Source of the DNA: Pseudomonadota bacterium
Lineage (GTDB): Bacteria; Pseudomonadota; Gammaproteobacteria; Xanthomonadales; SZUA-38
Assembly: GCA_039033415.1 (NCBI GenBank)
Contig: JBCCCR010000029.1
Location: forward strand, 32,332 to 96,331
DNA length: 64,000 nucleotides
Reading direction: 5' to 3'
Part shown: in pieces, positions 43,260-54,638 of the stretch
Position numbering within the stretch: the first letter of the stretch is position 1
How the letters are laid out: the number at the start of each line of letters is the position of its first letter
Program-made: the position numbers and the translations under genes
Notes under the pieces: model-generated
The model's input: the letters and a program-made list of their open reading frames with translations, nothing else
What the model was told of the DNA's origin: nothing
Database searches by the model: none

Positions 43260-44528
43260 ATGGGGGACGTAATCTCCGGCATTGTCGGTCTGACCGGTTT
43301 GATCCTGATCGGGCTGGCGTTTTCGCGCCACCGTCGTCAGGTGGACTGGCGGACCGTGTTGACGGGCGTTCTGCTGCAGATCCTATTTGGTGCGTTTGTC
43401 ATCCTGACTCCTTTAGGTAGTCGCGTCTTCGACGCGCTGGCGTCCTTTTTTATCACCGTGATCGAGTTTTCCAGGGCCGGCGCGATGTTTATCTTCGGCG
43501 GGCTCTCGGAGCAGGAAAGCAGCTTCGGCTTTATCTTCGCGTTTCAGGTGCTGCCGACCATCATCTTTTTTGCGTCGCTGATGGCGGTGCTCTACCACCT
43601 GGGGGTCATGCAAAAGGTGGTCGGGAGCATGGCCTGGGTCATGCGCAAATTTATGCGCGTCAGCGGCGCAGAATCCCTCGCCGTAGCGGCCAATGTCTTT
43701 GTCGGGCAAACCGAAGCGCCGCTGGTGGTTCGGCCCTACATCGCCCGCATGACGCAGTCTGAGCTGCTCACGATGATGGTGGCGGGCATGGCGACCATCG
43801 CCGGTGCGGTGCTGGCCGCCTACATTGCGCTTCTTGGTGGCGACAGCGATCAGGAGAAGCTGTTTTTCGCCAAACATCTGCTGTCAGCCAGCATCATGGC
43901 CGCGCCGGCGACCATCGTCATCGCCAAGCTGTTGATTCCCGAGACCGGCGAGTCGCTCACCATGGGCTCGGTGAAGTTTGAAGTCGAAAAAACCGCCCAC
44001 AACGCCATCGAGGCGGCGGCCAACGGCGCCGGCGACGGCTGGCGCCTGGCGATGAATGTCGGCGCCATGCTGCTGGCTTTTATCGCGCTGATCGCGCTGG
44101 TCAACTGGCCGCTCGAGTGGCTGGGTCAGGTGACAGGCCTCAACGAGATGCTGGGCAAACCGCTGAATCTCGCCGTGATCCTGGGCTATCTTCTGGCGCC
44201 GCTGGCCTGGCTGATCGGTGTGCCCACCGCCGACATCACCACCGTCGGCAGTCTGATTGGACAGAAGCTGGTGGCCAACGAGTTCATCGCCTACGCCGCG
44301 TTCAGCGAGATCCAAAACGAGATGTCGGATAAGGCCCGGCTGATCACCACCTACGCGCTCTGCGGTTTCGCCAATTTTTCTTCGATTGCCATTCAGATCG
44401 GCGGCATCGGGCCGCTGGCGCCGGACCGGCGCAGCGAAATCGCGGCCTTCGGCCTGCGCGCCGTACTCGGCGGTACGCTGGTGTCGATGATGACGGCCAC
44501 CATCGCCGGTGTGCTGCATTCCTTCTGA
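43260..44528 (+). CDS. Concentrative nucleoside transporter (NupC type)
   Basis: 422 residues with about ten membrane segments. CNT proteins import nucleosides with Na+ or H+. Family motifs are 'FIFAFQVLPTIIFFASLMAV', 'ESLAVAANVFVGQTEAPLVV', 'GMATIAGAVLAAYIALLG' and the C-terminal 'YALCGFANFSSIAIQIGG'. It follows the alanine symporter by 54 bases and may be co-transcribed with it. Confidence 0.93.
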   Translation: MGDVISGIVGLTGLILIGLAFSRHRRQVDWRTVLTGVLLQILFGAFVILTPLGSRVFDALASFFITVIEFSRAGAMFIFGGLSEQESSFGFIFAFQVLPTIIFFASLMAVLYHLGVMQKVVGSMAWVMRKFMRVSGAESLAVAANVFVGQTEAPLVVRPYIARMTQSELLTMMVAGMATIAGAVLAAYIALLGGDSDQEKLFFAKHLLSASIMAAPATIVIAKLLIPETGESLTMGSVKFEVEKTAHNAIEAAANGAGDGWRLAMNVGAMLLAFIALIALVNWPLEWLGQVTGLNEMLGKPLNLAVILGYLLAPLAWLIGVPTADITTVGSLIGQKLVANEFIAYAAFSEIQNEMSDKARLITTYALCGFANFSSIAIQIGGIGPLAPDRRSEIAAFGLRAVLGGTLVSMMTATIAGVLHSF

Positions 44529-44635
44529 CCCACGGGTGCCGCGGGCGGTAGCACCTGACGCTACCTCCGGGGCCGTGCGAAGCGCCTTTTCCGGTCGAGC
44601 GGCTGAATTGGCCCGCCGGCGGCTATAGTCTAGCG

Positions 44636-46543
44636 ATGGACAAGGCTTCCAACACCCAAGAGAGATCGCTGATCAGTCAGCGCCGTTTCGGGCCGTTTTT
44701 CGGAACGCAGGCGCTGGGTGCATTCAACGACAACGTTTTCAAGCAGGCGCTGATTATTTTGATCACCTACCAGGGGCTCAGCCTCTGGGGGCTTGACTCG
44801 GGCAAACTCGTCAATCTGGCGGCGGTGGTTTTTATCCTGCCGTTTTTTCTGCTGTCCGCCACTGCTGGCCAGCTGGCTGACCGCTTTCAAAAGGCGATGC
44901 TGATCCGCTATATCAAGGCGTTCGAAATCGGCGTGATGTGTCTGGCCGGGCTGGCCCTTTGGATGAATTCGGTGCCGTTCCTGCTGCTGGTGCTGTTCCT
45001 GGCTGGCGCGCAGTCGTCCTTTTTTGGCCCCGTGAAGTACGCAATCCTGCCCCAGGTGCTCAGCACCGAGGAGCTGGTCAAAGGCAACGGGCAGGTCAGT
45101 ATGGGGACGTTTGTTGCCATCCTGCTCGGTAGCCTGACCGGGGGTGCGCTGATCGCGATCGACGGGGTCGGCTGGCAGCTTGTGGTGGTGGTGCTGATGA
45201 TCGTAGCGACGCTCGGTTATGGCTTTTCCCGAAAGATCCCCGACGTACCGGTGGCCGACCCTAACCTCAAGATTGATCCCAACCTGTTTCGCCAGACCGC
45301 GAGGATGCTGGGCCACGCTCGTGAGAACCTGGTCGTGTTCCGATCGATTCTCGGCGTTTCCTGGTTTTGGTTTTTCGGGTCGGTGATGCTGGCGCAGCTA
45401 CCGCCGCTGGTGCGCGACGTGCTGGGCGGCAACGAGTCGGTCGCCATTTTGGTGTTTACCCTGTTTTCGCTGGGGATCGGGACCGGTTCCATCCTGTGTG
45501 ACAAGCTGTCAGCGAGGCGAGTCGAAATTGGGCTGGTGCCGCTGGGCGCCTTTGGTCTGTCGGCGTTCGGGCTTGATCTCTATTTTTCCGCCGGCACGCT
45601 CGCGTTGAGCGCGGACGTGACCACCCTGGCCGGCGTCGGAGAGTTTCTGGCGCGGCCTGGGGCGAAACGCTTTGTCGCGGACGTGCTGCTCATCGGCACC
45701 GCTGGGGGCTTCTACATCGTGCCCCTGCTGGCGCTGATTCAGCATCGCAGCGAACCGGACAAACGCTCCCGCGTCATCGCCGGCGGCAACGTGCTCAACG
45801 CGCTGCTGATGGTGCTGGCCGGCATCTACTCGATCGCTGCTCTGAGCCTGGGCCTGGACGTGACCCAGCTGATTGCGCTGACCGCGGTGCTCAACGCCGT
45901 GGTGGCTCTCTACATCTTTACGCTGGTGCCGGAATTTCTCCTACGCTGCGCCGCCTGGGTGCTGGTGCGGACGCTCTATCGGGTGCGGCTTAACGATATG
46001 GATCGGATTCCGGCTGACGGACCGGTGCTGTTGGTTTGTAACCACGTTAGCTACGTGGACGCGCTGGTGATCGGCGGCAGCGTGCCGAGGCCGGTGCGTT
46101 TTGTCATGTACTACAAGATTTTCCGCTGGCCGGTGTTGGGCTGGCTATTTCGCGCCGCCAAAACCATTCCCATCGCGGGCGCCAAAGAAAACCCCGAGGT
46201 GCTGGAAGCGGCCTTCGACCGGATCGACGACGAGCTGGCTGACGGCCAGGTGGTTTGTATCTTCCCGGAGGGCGCTCTGACCGACGACGGCGAGGTGGCA
46301 GCCTTCCGGAAAGGGGTTGAACGAATTCTTGAACGTCGGCCGGTCCCGGTGGTGCCGATGGCGCTCGACGGGCTTTGGGGCAGCTATTTCAGCCATTCTG
46401 ACGGCGGGGCCTTTCGGGGCCCGTGGCGTAAGCTTTTCAGCCGCATCCGCCTGCGCACCGGAGAGCTGGTGGCGGCCAGTGAAGCCACCGCTGACGGGCT
46501 CCGTGATCGGGTGCTTCAGCTGATTCGAACCGGCGCGGACTGA
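44636..46543 (+). CDS. MFS transporter fused to PlsC-type acyltransferase (LplT-PlsC-like)
   Basis: 635 residues. The N-terminal ~420 residues are an MFS transporter of the lysophospholipid-flipping LplT type ('FFGTQALGAFNDNVFKQALI', 'FFGPVKYAILPQVL'). The C-terminal ~190 residues are a 1-acylglycerol-phosphate acyltransferase: 'NHVSYVDA' (His470, Asp475) and 'FPEGAL' (543 on). Together these would bring lysophospholipids in and re-acylate them. The E. coli partner Aas also has an acyl-ACP synthetase domain, which is absent here. The gene is isolated and precedes tkt. Confidence 0.9.
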   Translation: MDKASNTQERSLISQRRFGPFFGTQALGAFNDNVFKQALIILITYQGLSLWGLDSGKLVNLAAVVFILPFFLLSATAGQLADRFQKAMLIRYIKAFEIGVMCLAGLALWMNSVPFLLLVLFLAGAQSSFFGPVKYAILPQVLSTEELVKGNGQVSMGTFVAILLGSLTGGALIAIDGVGWQLVVVVLMIVATLGYGFSRKIPDVPVADPNLKIDPNLFRQTARMLGHARENLVVFRSILGVSWFWFFGSVMLAQLPPLVRDVLGGNESVAILVFTLFSLGIGTGSILCDKLSARRVEIGLVPLGAFGLSAFGLDLYFSAGTLALSADVTTLAGVGEFLARPGAKRFVADVLLIGTAGGFYIVPLLALIQHRSEPDKRSRVIAGGNVLNALLMVLAGIYSIAALSLGLDVTQLIALTAVLNAVVALYIFTLVPEFLLRCAAWVLVRTLYRVRLNDMDRIPADGPVLLVCNHVSYVDALVIGGSVPRPVRFVMYYKIFRWPVLGWLFRAAKTIPIAGAKENPEVLEAAFDRIDDELADGQVVCIFPEGALTDDGEVAAFRKGVERILERRPVPVVPMALDGLWGSYFSHSDGGAFRGPWRKLFSRIRLRTGELVAASEATADGLRDRVLQLIRTGAD

Positions 46544-46684
46544 GGGCCGGTCAACCTGCCCGCCGATCCGGCATTCGCCCTTGCGGCGGGCTTGTGGCTG
46601 AGGGACAATTCGCGGCTCCGGCGAGGGCTCGATTTGGGAGAATTCGGCGCCCGCCTCTGCTAACTGATCCGTGAGTCAGACATA

Positions 46685-48694
46685 ATGCCCGATCGAAAGA
46701 AGCTTGCTGACGCCGTCCGTGCGCTCAGCATGGATGCGGTGCAGGCCGCAAACAGTGGCCACCCCGGAATGCCCATGGGCATGGCGGACATCGCTGAGGT
46801 GCTCTGGAACGATTTTCTCAGCCACAACCCGGCGGACCCGAATTGGTTCGATCGCGACCGGGTCGTGCTGTCCAACGGCCACGGCTCGATGCTGATCTAC
46901 TCGGTGCTGCACCTGGCCGGCTACGATCTGGACATTGACGAGCTGCGCAATTTCCGTCAGCTGCATTCCAAAACCGCGGGTCATCCCGAATTTGCGGAAA
47001 CACCAGGCGTTGAGACCACCACCGGGCCGCTGGGGCAGGGCCTGGCCAACGCGGTTGGCATGGCGCTCGCCGAGTCGATTCTGGCGGCTCGCTTCAATCG
47101 AGACGGCCATTCGATCGTCGATCACTTCACCTACGTGCTGGCCGGCGACGGTTGCCTGATGGAGGGCATTTCGCACGAGGTGTGCTCGCTGGCGGGCACA
47201 CTGAAGCTGGGCAAGCTGATTTGTCTCTACGACGACAACGGCATTTCGATCGACGGTGAGGTGGACGGCTGGTTCACCGACGACACGCCGGCCCGTTTCC
47301 GGTCCTACGGCTGGCAGGTCATCGACGCGGTCGACGGCCACGACCCGGCGGCGCTCGCGAGTGCCCTGAAATCCGCCCGTGAAAATCGGGACGAACCCAC
47401 GCTGATCTGCTGCAAAACCATGATCGGCTTTGGCTCACCAAACAAACAGGGCACGGCGTCGACACACGGCGCGCCGCTGGGTGAAGACGAAGTGGCCGCA
47501 ACCCGGGTGCAGCTTCAATGGGAGCACCCGCCGTTCGAAATACCGGAAGATATTTACGCCGGCTGGAACGCCCGCGCGCGCGGCGCCGAGGACCAGCAGG
47601 CCTGGGATCAGCAGCTCGCGGCATACGAGGCCGCTGAACCGGAGCTTGCAGCGGAGCTCAAGCGGCTGATCAGCGGCGCGTTGCCGGCAGGGTGGTCCGA
47701 ACTGATCGACGAGTACATTCGCGACTGCCAGGCGGGTGCTGCCAGCGTAGCGACCCGGAAGGCGTCCGGCATGGCGCTGGAGGCGATCGGCGCGGCGGTA
47801 CCGGAAATGGTGGGAGGCTCCGCGGACCTGACGGGCTCCAACAACACCCGGCACAGCGCCAGTACGGATATCACCGCCAGCCATCGAGACGGCAACTACG
47901 TCAACTACGGCGTGCGCGAGTTTGGCATGACCGCCATGGCCAACGGGATGGCGCTGCACGGGGGGATCATCCCCTACACCGGCACCTTTCTGGTCTTCTC
48001 CGACTACGCCCGAAACGCGGTACGTATGTCGGCGCTGATTCCGGCGGCTTCGATTCATGTTTATACCCACGACTCGATCGGCCTGGGTGAAGATGGCCCG
48101 ACTCACCAGCCCGTTGAACACGTGGCAAGCCTACGACTGATTCCGAACCTCGAGGTTTGGCGCCCCTGCGATACGGTGGAGACCGCCTGGGCCTGGAAAG
48201 CGGCCGTCGAGCGGCGTGACGGCCCAACAACGTTGGTGCTGACCCGCCAGGGACTGCCGCATCAGCAGCGCGACGCGGACACCCTGGCCTCGGTAGAACG
48301 AGGCGGCTACGTGCTCAAGGACAGCTCGAGCGAGAACCCGGCACTAATTTTGATCGCCACCGGTTCAGAGGTGACGCTGGCCATGGCCGCGGCGGAAACG
48401 CTCGAGGCCGAAGGCATCGGCACCCGGGTGGTTTCCATGCCCTGCACCTCTGCGTTTGATCGACAGCCGGAGGCCTACCGCGAGGCGGTGCTGCCGAGCA
48501 GCGTCAGGGCGCGCCTGGCGATAGAGGCCGCAAGCGCCGACTACTGGTATCGCTACACCGGGCTGGACGGCGACGTCCTGGGCATGCACAGCTACGGCGC
48601 ATCAGCACCGGCCCCAGAACTTTTCAGGCACTTTGGCTTTACCCCGGACAACGTGGTTGCTCGGGGCAAGAAGCTTGTGCAGAACCGCCCCTAA
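46685..48694 (+). CDS. tkt: Transketolase
   Basis: 669 residues, thiamine-diphosphate enzyme of the pentose phosphate and Calvin pathways. Visible are '[17 protein letters not shown]', '[12 protein letters not shown]', the ThDP motif '[13 protein letters not shown]...' ending in '[10 protein letters not shown]', and the C-terminal '[19 protein letters not shown]'. It is 20 bases before gap, opening a glycolytic gene group. Confidence 0.97.
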   Translation: MPDRKKLADAVRALSMDAVQAANSGHPGMPMGMADIAEVLWNDFLSHNPADPNWFDRDRVVLSNGHGSMLIYSVLHLAGYDLDIDELRNFRQLHSKTAGHPEFAETPGVETTTGPLGQGLANAVGMALAESILAARFNRDGHSIVDHFTYVLAGDGCLMEGISHEVCSLAGTLKLGKLICLYDDNGISIDGEVDGWFTDDTPARFRSYGWQVIDAVDGHDPAALASALKSARENRDEPTLICCKTMIGFGSPNKQGTASTHGAPLGEDEVAATRVQLQWEHPPFEIPEDIYAGWNARARGAEDQQAWDQQLAAYEAAEPELAAELKRLISGALPAGWSELIDEYIRDCQAGAASVATRKASGMALEAIGAAVPEMVGGSADLTGSNNTRHSASTDITASHRDGNYVNYGVREFGMTAMANGMALHGGIIPYTGTFLVFSDYARNAVRMSALIPAASIHVYTHDSIGLGEDGPTHQPVEHVASLRLIPNLEVWRPCDTVETAWAWKAAVERRDGPTTLVLTRQGLPHQQRDADTLASVERGGYVLKDSSSENPALILIATGSEVTLAMAAAETLEAEGIGTRVVSMPCTSAFDRQPEAYREAVLPSSVRARLAIEAASADYWYRYTGLDGDVLGMHSYGASAPAPELFRHFGFTPDNVVARGKKLVQNRP

Positions 48695-48714
48695 CACTCA
48701 ACGGAGACAACTTC

Positions 48715-49722
48715 ATGGCCGTCAAAATTGCCATCAACGGATACGGACGTATCGGTCGCAACGTGCTTCGAGCGATTCACGAATCAGGTCGCGCCGGTGA
48801 GTTCGATGTCGTCGCCATCAACGACCTCGGTGACCCCCAAACCAACGCCCACCTGACTCAGTTCGACACCGCTCACGGCCGGTTCCCGGGGACCGTCGAG
48901 GTGCAGGGCGAGGACCTGGTGATCAACGGTGACCGGGTGAAAGTCTTCGCCGAGCGCGATCCGGCCAAGCTGCCCTGGGGTGAGATGGGCGTCGACGCCG
49001 TCATGGAGTGCACCGGGATCTTCACGAGCCGGGACCGGGCGGGTCTGCATCTGTCTGCCGGCGCCCGTAAGGTGGTCATTTCTGCGCCCGCCGGAGACGC
49101 TGACGCCATGGTCGTATACGGGGTCAACCACGACGTCATCAAACCCGAACATCAGGTGGTTTCGAACGCCTCCTGTACCACCAACTGCCTGGCGCCGGTG
49201 GTCAAGCCGCTGCACGAGGCAATTGGCGTCGAGTCGGGGTTGATGACCACTATTCACGCCTATACGAACGATCAAGTCCTGACGGACGTTTTCCACAAGG
49301 ACCTGCGGCGTGCACGGTCGGCCACCATGTCTCAGATTCCCACCAAAACCGGCGCCGCCAGCGCGGTGGGTAAGGTGCTGCCCGAGCTTAACGGCAAGCT
49401 GGACGGGTTTGCCATGCGGGTTCCGACCATCAACGTGTCGGTCGTCGACCTGAGCTTCATCGCCAGCCGCGACACCACGGTTGAGGAGGTCAACGCGACG
49501 GTCAAGGCCGCAGCGGAGGGGCCGCTCAAGGGCATTCTCGGCTACAACGACGCGCCGCTCGTGTCGATCGATTTCAACCATACTCCCGAGTCTTCCAACT
49601 TTGACGCCGGCCTCACCAAGGTAATCGGCGGCAAGCTGGTGAAGATCCTGTCCTGGTACGACAACGAGTGGGGCTTTTCGAACCGGATGCTCGACACGAC
49701 GCTGGCCGTGGTCAACGCGTGA
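48715..49722 (+). CDS. gap: Glyceraldehyde-3-phosphate dehydrogenase
   Basis: 335 residues. '[15 protein letters not shown]' binds NAD, Cys154 in '[12 protein letters not shown]' is the catalytic cysteine, and '[12 protein letters not shown]' is the C-terminal signature. It converts glyceraldehyde-3-phosphate to 1,3-bisphosphoglycerate. Coupled to pgk by a GTGA overlap. The ribosome site GGAG sits nine bases before ATG. Confidence 0.97.
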   Translation: MAVKIAINGYGRIGRNVLRAIHESGRAGEFDVVAINDLGDPQTNAHLTQFDTAHGRFPGTVEVQGEDLVINGDRVKVFAERDPAKLPWGEMGVDAVMECTGIFTSRDRAGLHLSAGARKVVISAPAGDADAMVVYGVNHDVIKPEHQVVSNASCTTNCLAPVVKPLHEAIGVESGLMTTIHAYTNDQVLTDVFHKDLRRARSATMSQIPTKTGAASAVGKVLPELNGKLDGFAMRVPTINVSVVDLSFIASRDTTVEEVNATVKAAAEGPLKGILGYNDAPLVSIDFNHTPESSNFDAGLTKVIGGKLVKILSWYDNEWGFSNRMLDTTLAVVNA

Positions 49723-50918
49723 CGGCAGGCGTGGGTTTTCTGCGCTTAAAGGACATCGAGCTCAGCGGCAAGCGCCTGCTGATCCGGGAAGACTTAAACG
49801 TGCCGCTCGCTGACGGCAAGGTCAGCAGCGATACCCGGATACAGGCGGCCTTGCCGGCCATCCGCATGGCCATGGATGCCGGCGCCCGGGTCATGATCCT
49901 GTCCCACCTGGGGCGTCCTACGGAGGGCGAGTTTGACCCGACGTTTTCCATGGCCCCGGTCGCCGAACATCTGTCGGCGCTGCTCGGCGCTCAAGTGCCG
50001 CTGATCAGCAACTGGCTGGACGGCATCGACTGCGAGCCAGGCCGGGCGGTGCTATGCGAGAACGTTCGTTTTAATCCTGGCGAGAAGGCCAACGACCCGG
50101 CGCTGAGTCAGCGGATGGCGTCCCTCTGCGACGTCTTCGCTATGGATGCCTTTGGCACCGCCCACCGCGCCCAGGCTTCGACGCACGGCGTCGCCGAATA
50201 TGCACCGGTGGCCTGCGCCGGCCCCTTGCTGGCCGGGGAACTTGAGGCGTTGGCCAAGGCCACCGATAAGCCCAGCCGGCCCATGATGGCGATTGTCGGG
50301 GGGGCTAAGGTTTCGACCAAGCTGACGGTGCTTGAGGCGCTGTCAAAAAAAGTTGACCAGCTGATTGTCGGTGGCGGGATTGCCAACACCTTCATCGCGG
50401 CTGCCGGACACGCCGTCGGCAAATCGCTGTACGAACCGGATCTGGTGGATCAGGCGGTGACTCTAATGGAAGCTGCCCGGGCGGCCAACGCTGAGATTCC
50501 GGTGCCGGAGGACGTCGTGGTGGGCGACAGCTTCAGCGCTGACGCGCAGGCGCGCACCTGCGCCGTCGGTGACGTTCAGCCGGATGAAATGATCCTGGAC
50601 ATCGGGCCCCGTACGGCCGCGCGCTATGCCGGCATGATCGGTGCCGCGGGCACCGTGGTCTGGAACGGGCCGGTTGGCGTCTTTGAGTTTCCCGCCTTCA
50701 GCGAGGGAACGGCGGCCGTCTCTCGAGCCGTGGCTGAGTCCAGCGCCTTTTCCATCGCCGGCGGCGGTGACACCCTCGCAGCGATCGAGCGGTTCGGCGT
50801 TGCCGACCAGATCTCCTATATCTCCACCGGCGGCGGTGCGTTCCTGGAATTTCTTGAGGGTCGTGAACTGCCTGCGGTGGCCATGCTAAAAGCTCGGGCA
50901 GGAGCTTCGGCTGACTGA
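49719..50918 (+). CDS. pgk: Phosphoglycerate kinase
   Basis: 399 residues from GTG 49719, which overlaps the gap stop; the longer frame from 49668 lies within gap and is not needed. Catalyses ADP phosphorylation from 1,3-bisphosphoglycerate. '[14 protein letters not shown]', '[12 protein letters not shown]', '[13 protein letters not shown]' and '[13 protein letters not shown]' are all typical. The gene order tkt-gap-pgk-aldolase is common in gammaproteobacteria. Confidence 0.96.
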   Translation: MTAGVGFLRLKDIELSGKRLLIREDLNVPLADGKVSSDTRIQAALPAIRMAMDAGARVMILSHLGRPTEGEFDPTFSMAPVAEHLSALLGAQVPLISNWLDGIDCEPGRAVLCENVRFNPGEKANDPALSQRMASLCDVFAMDAFGTAHRAQASTHGVAEYAPVACAGPLLAGELEALAKATDKPSRPMMAIVGGAKVSTKLTVLEALSKKVDQLIVGGGIANTFIAAAGHAVGKSLYEPDLVDQAVTLMEAARAANAEIPVPEDVVVGDSFSADAQARTCAVGDVQPDEMILDIGPRTAARYAGMIGAAGTVVWNGPVGVFEFPAFSEGTAAVSRAVAESSAFSIAGGGDTLAAIERFGVADQISYISTGGGAFLEFLEGRELPAVAMLKARAGASAD

Positions 50919-50949
50919 GCCGGCCAGCTGCCCGACACAAAGGAAACCC

Positions 50950-51969
50950 ATGAACGTAGAACAGCTCACCCGCACCGCCCAGGCGATGGTGGCGGCCGGT
51001 AAAGGGATTCTCGCCATCGATGAATCCACCGGCACCATCACAAAACGCTTCGACCAGATTGGCCTTGAGAGTACGGAAGACCACCGCCGCGCCTATCGCG
51101 AAATGCTGCTGTCCACCCCCGATCTCGGTCAGCATATATCTGGCGCCATTCTGTATGACGAAACGCTCCGCCAGACGGCCAGTACCGGCCAGTCGTTTGT
51201 CGACCTGATGAAAAAGGCCGGAATCATTCCGGGCATCAAGGTCGACAAAGGCGCCCATCTGCTGGCTGGCCATCCCGGGGAAATGATTACCGAGGGCCTC
51301 GACGGACTGCGCGACCGGCTGGCGGAATACGCCAAGCTGGGTGCGGGATTTGCCAAGTGGCGGGCTGTGATCAAGATCGACGACAACGCGCCCACCAGCG
51401 CCTGCGTGGACGCCAATGCTCACGCCCTGGCGCGGTATGCGGCCCTTTGTCAGGAGGCTGACATTGTGCCGATCGTCGAGCCAGAGGTGCTGATGAACGG
51501 GAGCCACGACCTCGACACCAGCTACGAAGTGACCGAGGCGACGCTGAAAAGCCTCTTCAGCGCGCTCTTTGATCAGGGGGTTCTCCTGGAAGGCACTATC
51601 CTGAAAGCCTCCATGGTCATTGCCGGCGACGAGTGCGCCGAGCAGGCGAGCGTGCCGGAGGTGGCCGAAGCCACGCTGCAGTGTCTCTATAACGCCGTGC
51701 CGGCTTCCACGGCAGGGATCGTGTTTCTGTCGGGCGGCCAGTCGGAGATTGTCGCCACCCAGCATCTCGACGCCATGAACAGCGTCGGACCTCACCCCTG
51801 GCCGCTGAGCTTTTCCTACGGCCGGGCGCTGCAGCATGGCGCGTTGCTGAAGTGGGGCGAAGACATTACCCAAAATGTGGCCGCGGCCCAGGCGATCCTC
51901 GCACACCGGGCGCGCTGCAACGGGCTGGCCGCTACCGGTCAATACGACGAATCGGTTGAGGCCGCCTGA
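50950..51969 (+). CDS. Class I fructose-bisphosphate aldolase
   Basis: 339 residues of the eukaryote-like class I type. 'GKGILAIDESTGTITKRF' opens the barrel, and the Schiff-base lysine is Lys219 in 'LEGTILKASMV'. 'SGGQSEIVATQHLDAMN' and 'FSYGRALQHGALLKW' are characteristic of this form. It cleaves fructose-1,6-bisphosphate without a metal. It closes the tkt-gap-pgk group. Confidence 0.95.
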   Translation: MNVEQLTRTAQAMVAAGKGILAIDESTGTITKRFDQIGLESTEDHRRAYREMLLSTPDLGQHISGAILYDETLRQTASTGQSFVDLMKKAGIIPGIKVDKGAHLLAGHPGEMITEGLDGLRDRLAEYAKLGAGFAKWRAVIKIDDNAPTSACVDANAHALARYAALCQEADIVPIVEPEVLMNGSHDLDTSYEVTEATLKSLFSALFDQGVLLEGTILKASMVIAGDECAEQASVPEVAEATLQCLYNAVPASTAGIVFLSGGQSEIVATQHLDAMNSVGPHPWPLSFSYGRALQHGALLKWGEDITQNVAAAQAILAHRARCNGLAATGQYDESVEAA

Positions 51970-52070
51970 AACCGCTTTGAGCCGCCCCGGCGGTCCCGTC
52001 TTCGGGTCTCGCCAGCGGTTTTCCAGCAACGCGTCGCGCATGCGGCGCCCCTGCCTGTGGAGCCTTCGCC

Positions 52071-54359
52071 ATGAGCAATGACCTGAAGGAACGAGCGCTC
52101 GAATACCACCGTCTGCCCACCCCCGGCAAAATTGAGGTGGTGGCAACCAAAACCCTCACCACCCAGGACGAGCTGGCGTTGGCCTACTCGCCGGGCGTTG
52201 CAGCCGCGTGCGAGCTGATCGAAAAGGATCCGGCCAGTGTGTCGGAGGTCACGTCACGCAGCAATCTGGTGGCGGTGGTCACCAACGGTACGGCGGTCCT
52301 CGGGCTTGGCGCGATCGGCCCGCTGGCGGCGAAGCCGGTGATGGAGGGGAAAGCGGTGCTGTTCAAGAAGTTTGCCGGTGTGGACGTCTTCGACATCGAG
52401 ATCAACGAGGACGATCCGGACAAGCTGGTGGACATTATCGCGGCGCTGGAGCCGACCTTTGGCGGCATCAATCTCGAGGACATCAAAGCGCCGGAGTGTT
52501 TCTTGGTGGAGCGCAAGCTGCGGGAGCGGATCAACAGTCCCGTGTTTCATGACGACCAGCACGGCACGGCGATTATCACGGCTGCGGCGCTGCTCAATGC
52601 GCTGGAGATGGTGGGAAAGTCGATCGAGGAGGTGCGCCTGGCCGCTTCCGGCGCCGGCGCCGCCGGGATTGCCTGCCTGGACCTGCTGGTCAGCCTTGGT
52701 CTCAAGCCGGAGAACGTGCTGGTCACCGACCGGGCCGGCGTGGTGCACAAGGGTAGAGACAATCTGTCCGCTGACGACCCCAAGGCCCGCTACGCCACCG
52801 CGGAGTCCGCCAGGACGCTGGCCGAAGCGATGGACGGCGCGGATGTGTTCCTCGGCGTTTCAGCGCCCGGCGTTGTCGATCAGGCGATGGTCCGCTCCAT
52901 GGCGCCAAACCCGATCATCCTCGCGCTGGCCAACCCGGTGCCCGAGATTATGCCCGAGGAGGCGCACGGCGCCCGGGATGACGTGATCATGGCAACCGGT
53001 CGCTCAGACTACCCAAACCAGGTCAACAACGTGCTGTGTTTCCCCTATATTTTCCGCGGCGCGCTGGACGTTGGTGCCACGGGGATCACCGAGGAAATGA
53101 AGATGGCGGCGGTACGGGCCATCGCGGGTTTGGCGCGGATCGAAGCGAGCGATATCAGCGCCCAGGCTTACGGCGGCGAGCTGCCCCAGTTCGGGCGTGA
53201 ATACCTGATCCCACAACCGTTTGATCCGCGACTGATTGTCCACGTGGCGCCCGCGGTGGCGGAGGCCGCGATGGCGTCGGGCGTGGCCACCCGACCAATC
53301 AGCGACATGAACGAGTATCTGGAGCAGCTCAACCAGATGGTGTTCCGTTCAACGATGCTGATGAAGCCGATCGTTGAGCGTGCGAAAGCGGATCCCCGCA
53401 AGGTGGTGTTCGCTGAGGGCGAAGAAGAGGTGGTGCTGCGGGCGGTTCAGAACGTGCTCGATGACGGTCTGGCGATCCCTATTTTGGTCGCGCGCCCGAG
53501 CGTGCTGGCCATGCGTATCAAGAAACTTGGCCTGCGCATCGATCCCGAGCGCGACCTTGAGGTGGTCAATCCGGAAGATGATCCTCGCTACCGGGACTAC
53601 TGGACGCTTTACTACGAAAAGATGCAACGGCGTGGCATCACGCCGGCGACCGCAAAATACGTCGTGCGCACGCGCAATACGGTGATCGCCGCGCTGATGG
53701 TGGAACGAGGCGAAGCCGGCGCGATGATCGCCGGGGTGGTGGGGCGATACAACAAGAAGCTCGCGCACGTGCTCGGCGTCCTCGGCTTGCGCGACGGCGT
53801 CAGCCAGGCCTCGTCACTGTCGGTGATGGGCACCGCGGAGCACAAGGTGTTTGTCTGCGATACGCACGTCAATGCCAACCCAAGCGCCAAAGAAATTGCC
53901 GACGCCACGCTGCTCGCGGCTGAGCGGGTGCGCGAATTTGGGCTGGAGCCCAAGGTGGCCATGGTCAGCCACTCTGACTTTGGCAGCCACAGCGATCTCT
54001 CCAGCGAGAAGATGCGGCAGGCGCTCGAGCTGGTTCGCGAACTCGATCCGGCGCTTGAGGTTGATGGCGAGATGAAGGTGGATACCGCCCTGGTGCCTGA
54101 GCTTCGTCAGAAGATTGCGCCTCACTCTCCGCTGACGGGCAGCGCTAACCTGCTAATAATGCCCGACCAGGCGTCAGCCCATATCTCGTTTTTTATGACC
54201 AAAGTGCTCGCCGACGCGGTGGCGGTGGGTCCGCTGCTGCTCGGGGCGGCCAAACCGGCTCACGTGCTCACACCCACCGCCACCGTACGCCGGGTCGTTA
54301 ACGTGACGGCACTGGCGGTCGTGGACGCGCAAAAGTTGGATCACCCGAACGGCGACTGA
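52071..54359 (+). CDS. maeB: NADP-dependent malic enzyme with phosphotransacetylase-like C-terminal domain
   Basis: 762 residues. The N-terminal malic enzyme part (~1-425) has '[15 protein letters not shown]', '[15 protein letters not shown]', '[18 protein letters not shown]' and '[17 protein letters not shown]' (NADP site). The C-terminal part (~430-760) is PTA-like ('[20 protein letters not shown]', '[20 protein letters not shown]') and in E. coli MaeB regulates the enzyme allosterically. It oxidatively decarboxylates malate to pyruvate, making NADPH. It stands alone, followed by a GC-rich hairpin. Confidence 0.96.
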   Translation: MSNDLKERALEYHRLPTPGKIEVVATKTLTTQDELALAYSPGVAAACELIEKDPASVSEVTSRSNLVAVVTNGTAVLGLGAIGPLAAKPVMEGKAVLFKKFAGVDVFDIEINEDDPDKLVDIIAALEPTFGGINLEDIKAPECFLVERKLRERINSPVFHDDQHGTAIITAAALLNALEMVGKSIEEVRLAASGAGAAGIACLDLLVSLGLKPENVLVTDRAGVVHKGRDNLSADDPKARYATAESARTLAEAMDGADVFLGVSAPGVVDQAMVRSMAPNPIILALANPVPEIMPEEAHGARDDVIMATGRSDYPNQVNNVLCFPYIFRGALDVGATGITEEMKMAAVRAIAGLARIEASDISAQAYGGELPQFGREYLIPQPFDPRLIVHVAPAVAEAAMASGVATRPISDMNEYLEQLNQMVFRSTMLMKPIVERAKADPRKVVFAEGEEEVVLRAVQNVLDDGLAIPILVARPSVLAMRIKKLGLRIDPERDLEVVNPEDDPRYRDYWTLYYEKMQRRGITPATAKYVVRTRNTVIAALMVERGEAGAMIAGVVGRYNKKLAHVLGVLGLRDGVSQASSLSVMGTAEHKVFVCDTHVNANPSAKEIADATLLAAERVREFGLEPKVAMVSHSDFGSHSDLSSEKMRQALELVRELDPALEVDGEMKVDTALVPELRQKIAPHSPLTGSANLLIMPDQASAHISFFMTKVLADAVAVGPLLLGAAKPAHVLTPTATVRRVVNVTALAVVDAQKLDHPNGD

Positions 54360-54371
54360 CTCATCCAGAAG

Positions 54372-54401
54372 GCGGCCGGTGATCATTCATCGACCGGCCG
54401 C
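54372..54401 (+). terminator. GC-rich hairpin after maeB
   Basis: GCGGCCGGT and ACCGGCCGC enclose a 12-base loop that itself can pair GAT with ATC. It lies 12 bases past the maeB stop. No T-run follows, so its strength as a terminator is uncertain. Confidence 0.5.
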
Positions 54402-54457
54402 GGGTGCCGTTAGCACGTAAACGTCGATTTTCCGGCCGGCGCTCCCCCATCCATAAA

Positions 54458-54483
54458 TGTCATATTGATATAACGATATGACA
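54458..54483. promoter_or_regulatory. Imperfect palindrome upstream of the TonB receptor, candidate operator
   Basis: TGTCATAT and ATATGACA are separated by ten bases; the whole 26-mer agrees with its own reverse complement at 22 positions. It lies about 155 bases before the receptor ATG. A GntR/UTRA regulator is encoded just after the receptor and is the obvious candidate to bind it, but I recognise no established consensus. Confidence 0.5.
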
Positions 54484-54498
54484 ATGCTACTGTCGAGA

Positions 54499-54536
54499 CC
54501 GTCTCGTCAGCGGAGCTGACCCTGTCGACGAGACGG
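54499..54536 (+). promoter_or_regulatory. Leader hairpin before the TonB receptor
   Basis: CCGTCTCGTC (54499-54508) pairs with GACGAGACGG (54527-54536) across 18 bases. It lies about 100 bases before the receptor start and would be in the mRNA leader if the promoter is near the palindrome at 54458. Role unknown. Confidence 0.4.
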
Positions 54537-54638
54537 CGATCATAGGTCCGGCGACGCCGCTGTCGACTGTGTGCATCAGATCCCGACGGCGAAGCTGGCT
54601 GGCAACAGCGTCAGTATTTGCAGCATAGGGGTTCTACC

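Noticed and set aside
50698..52146. 482-codon minus-strand frame opposite pgk and aldolase
   Set aside because: Antisense shadow; both plus-strand enzymes are unmistakable.
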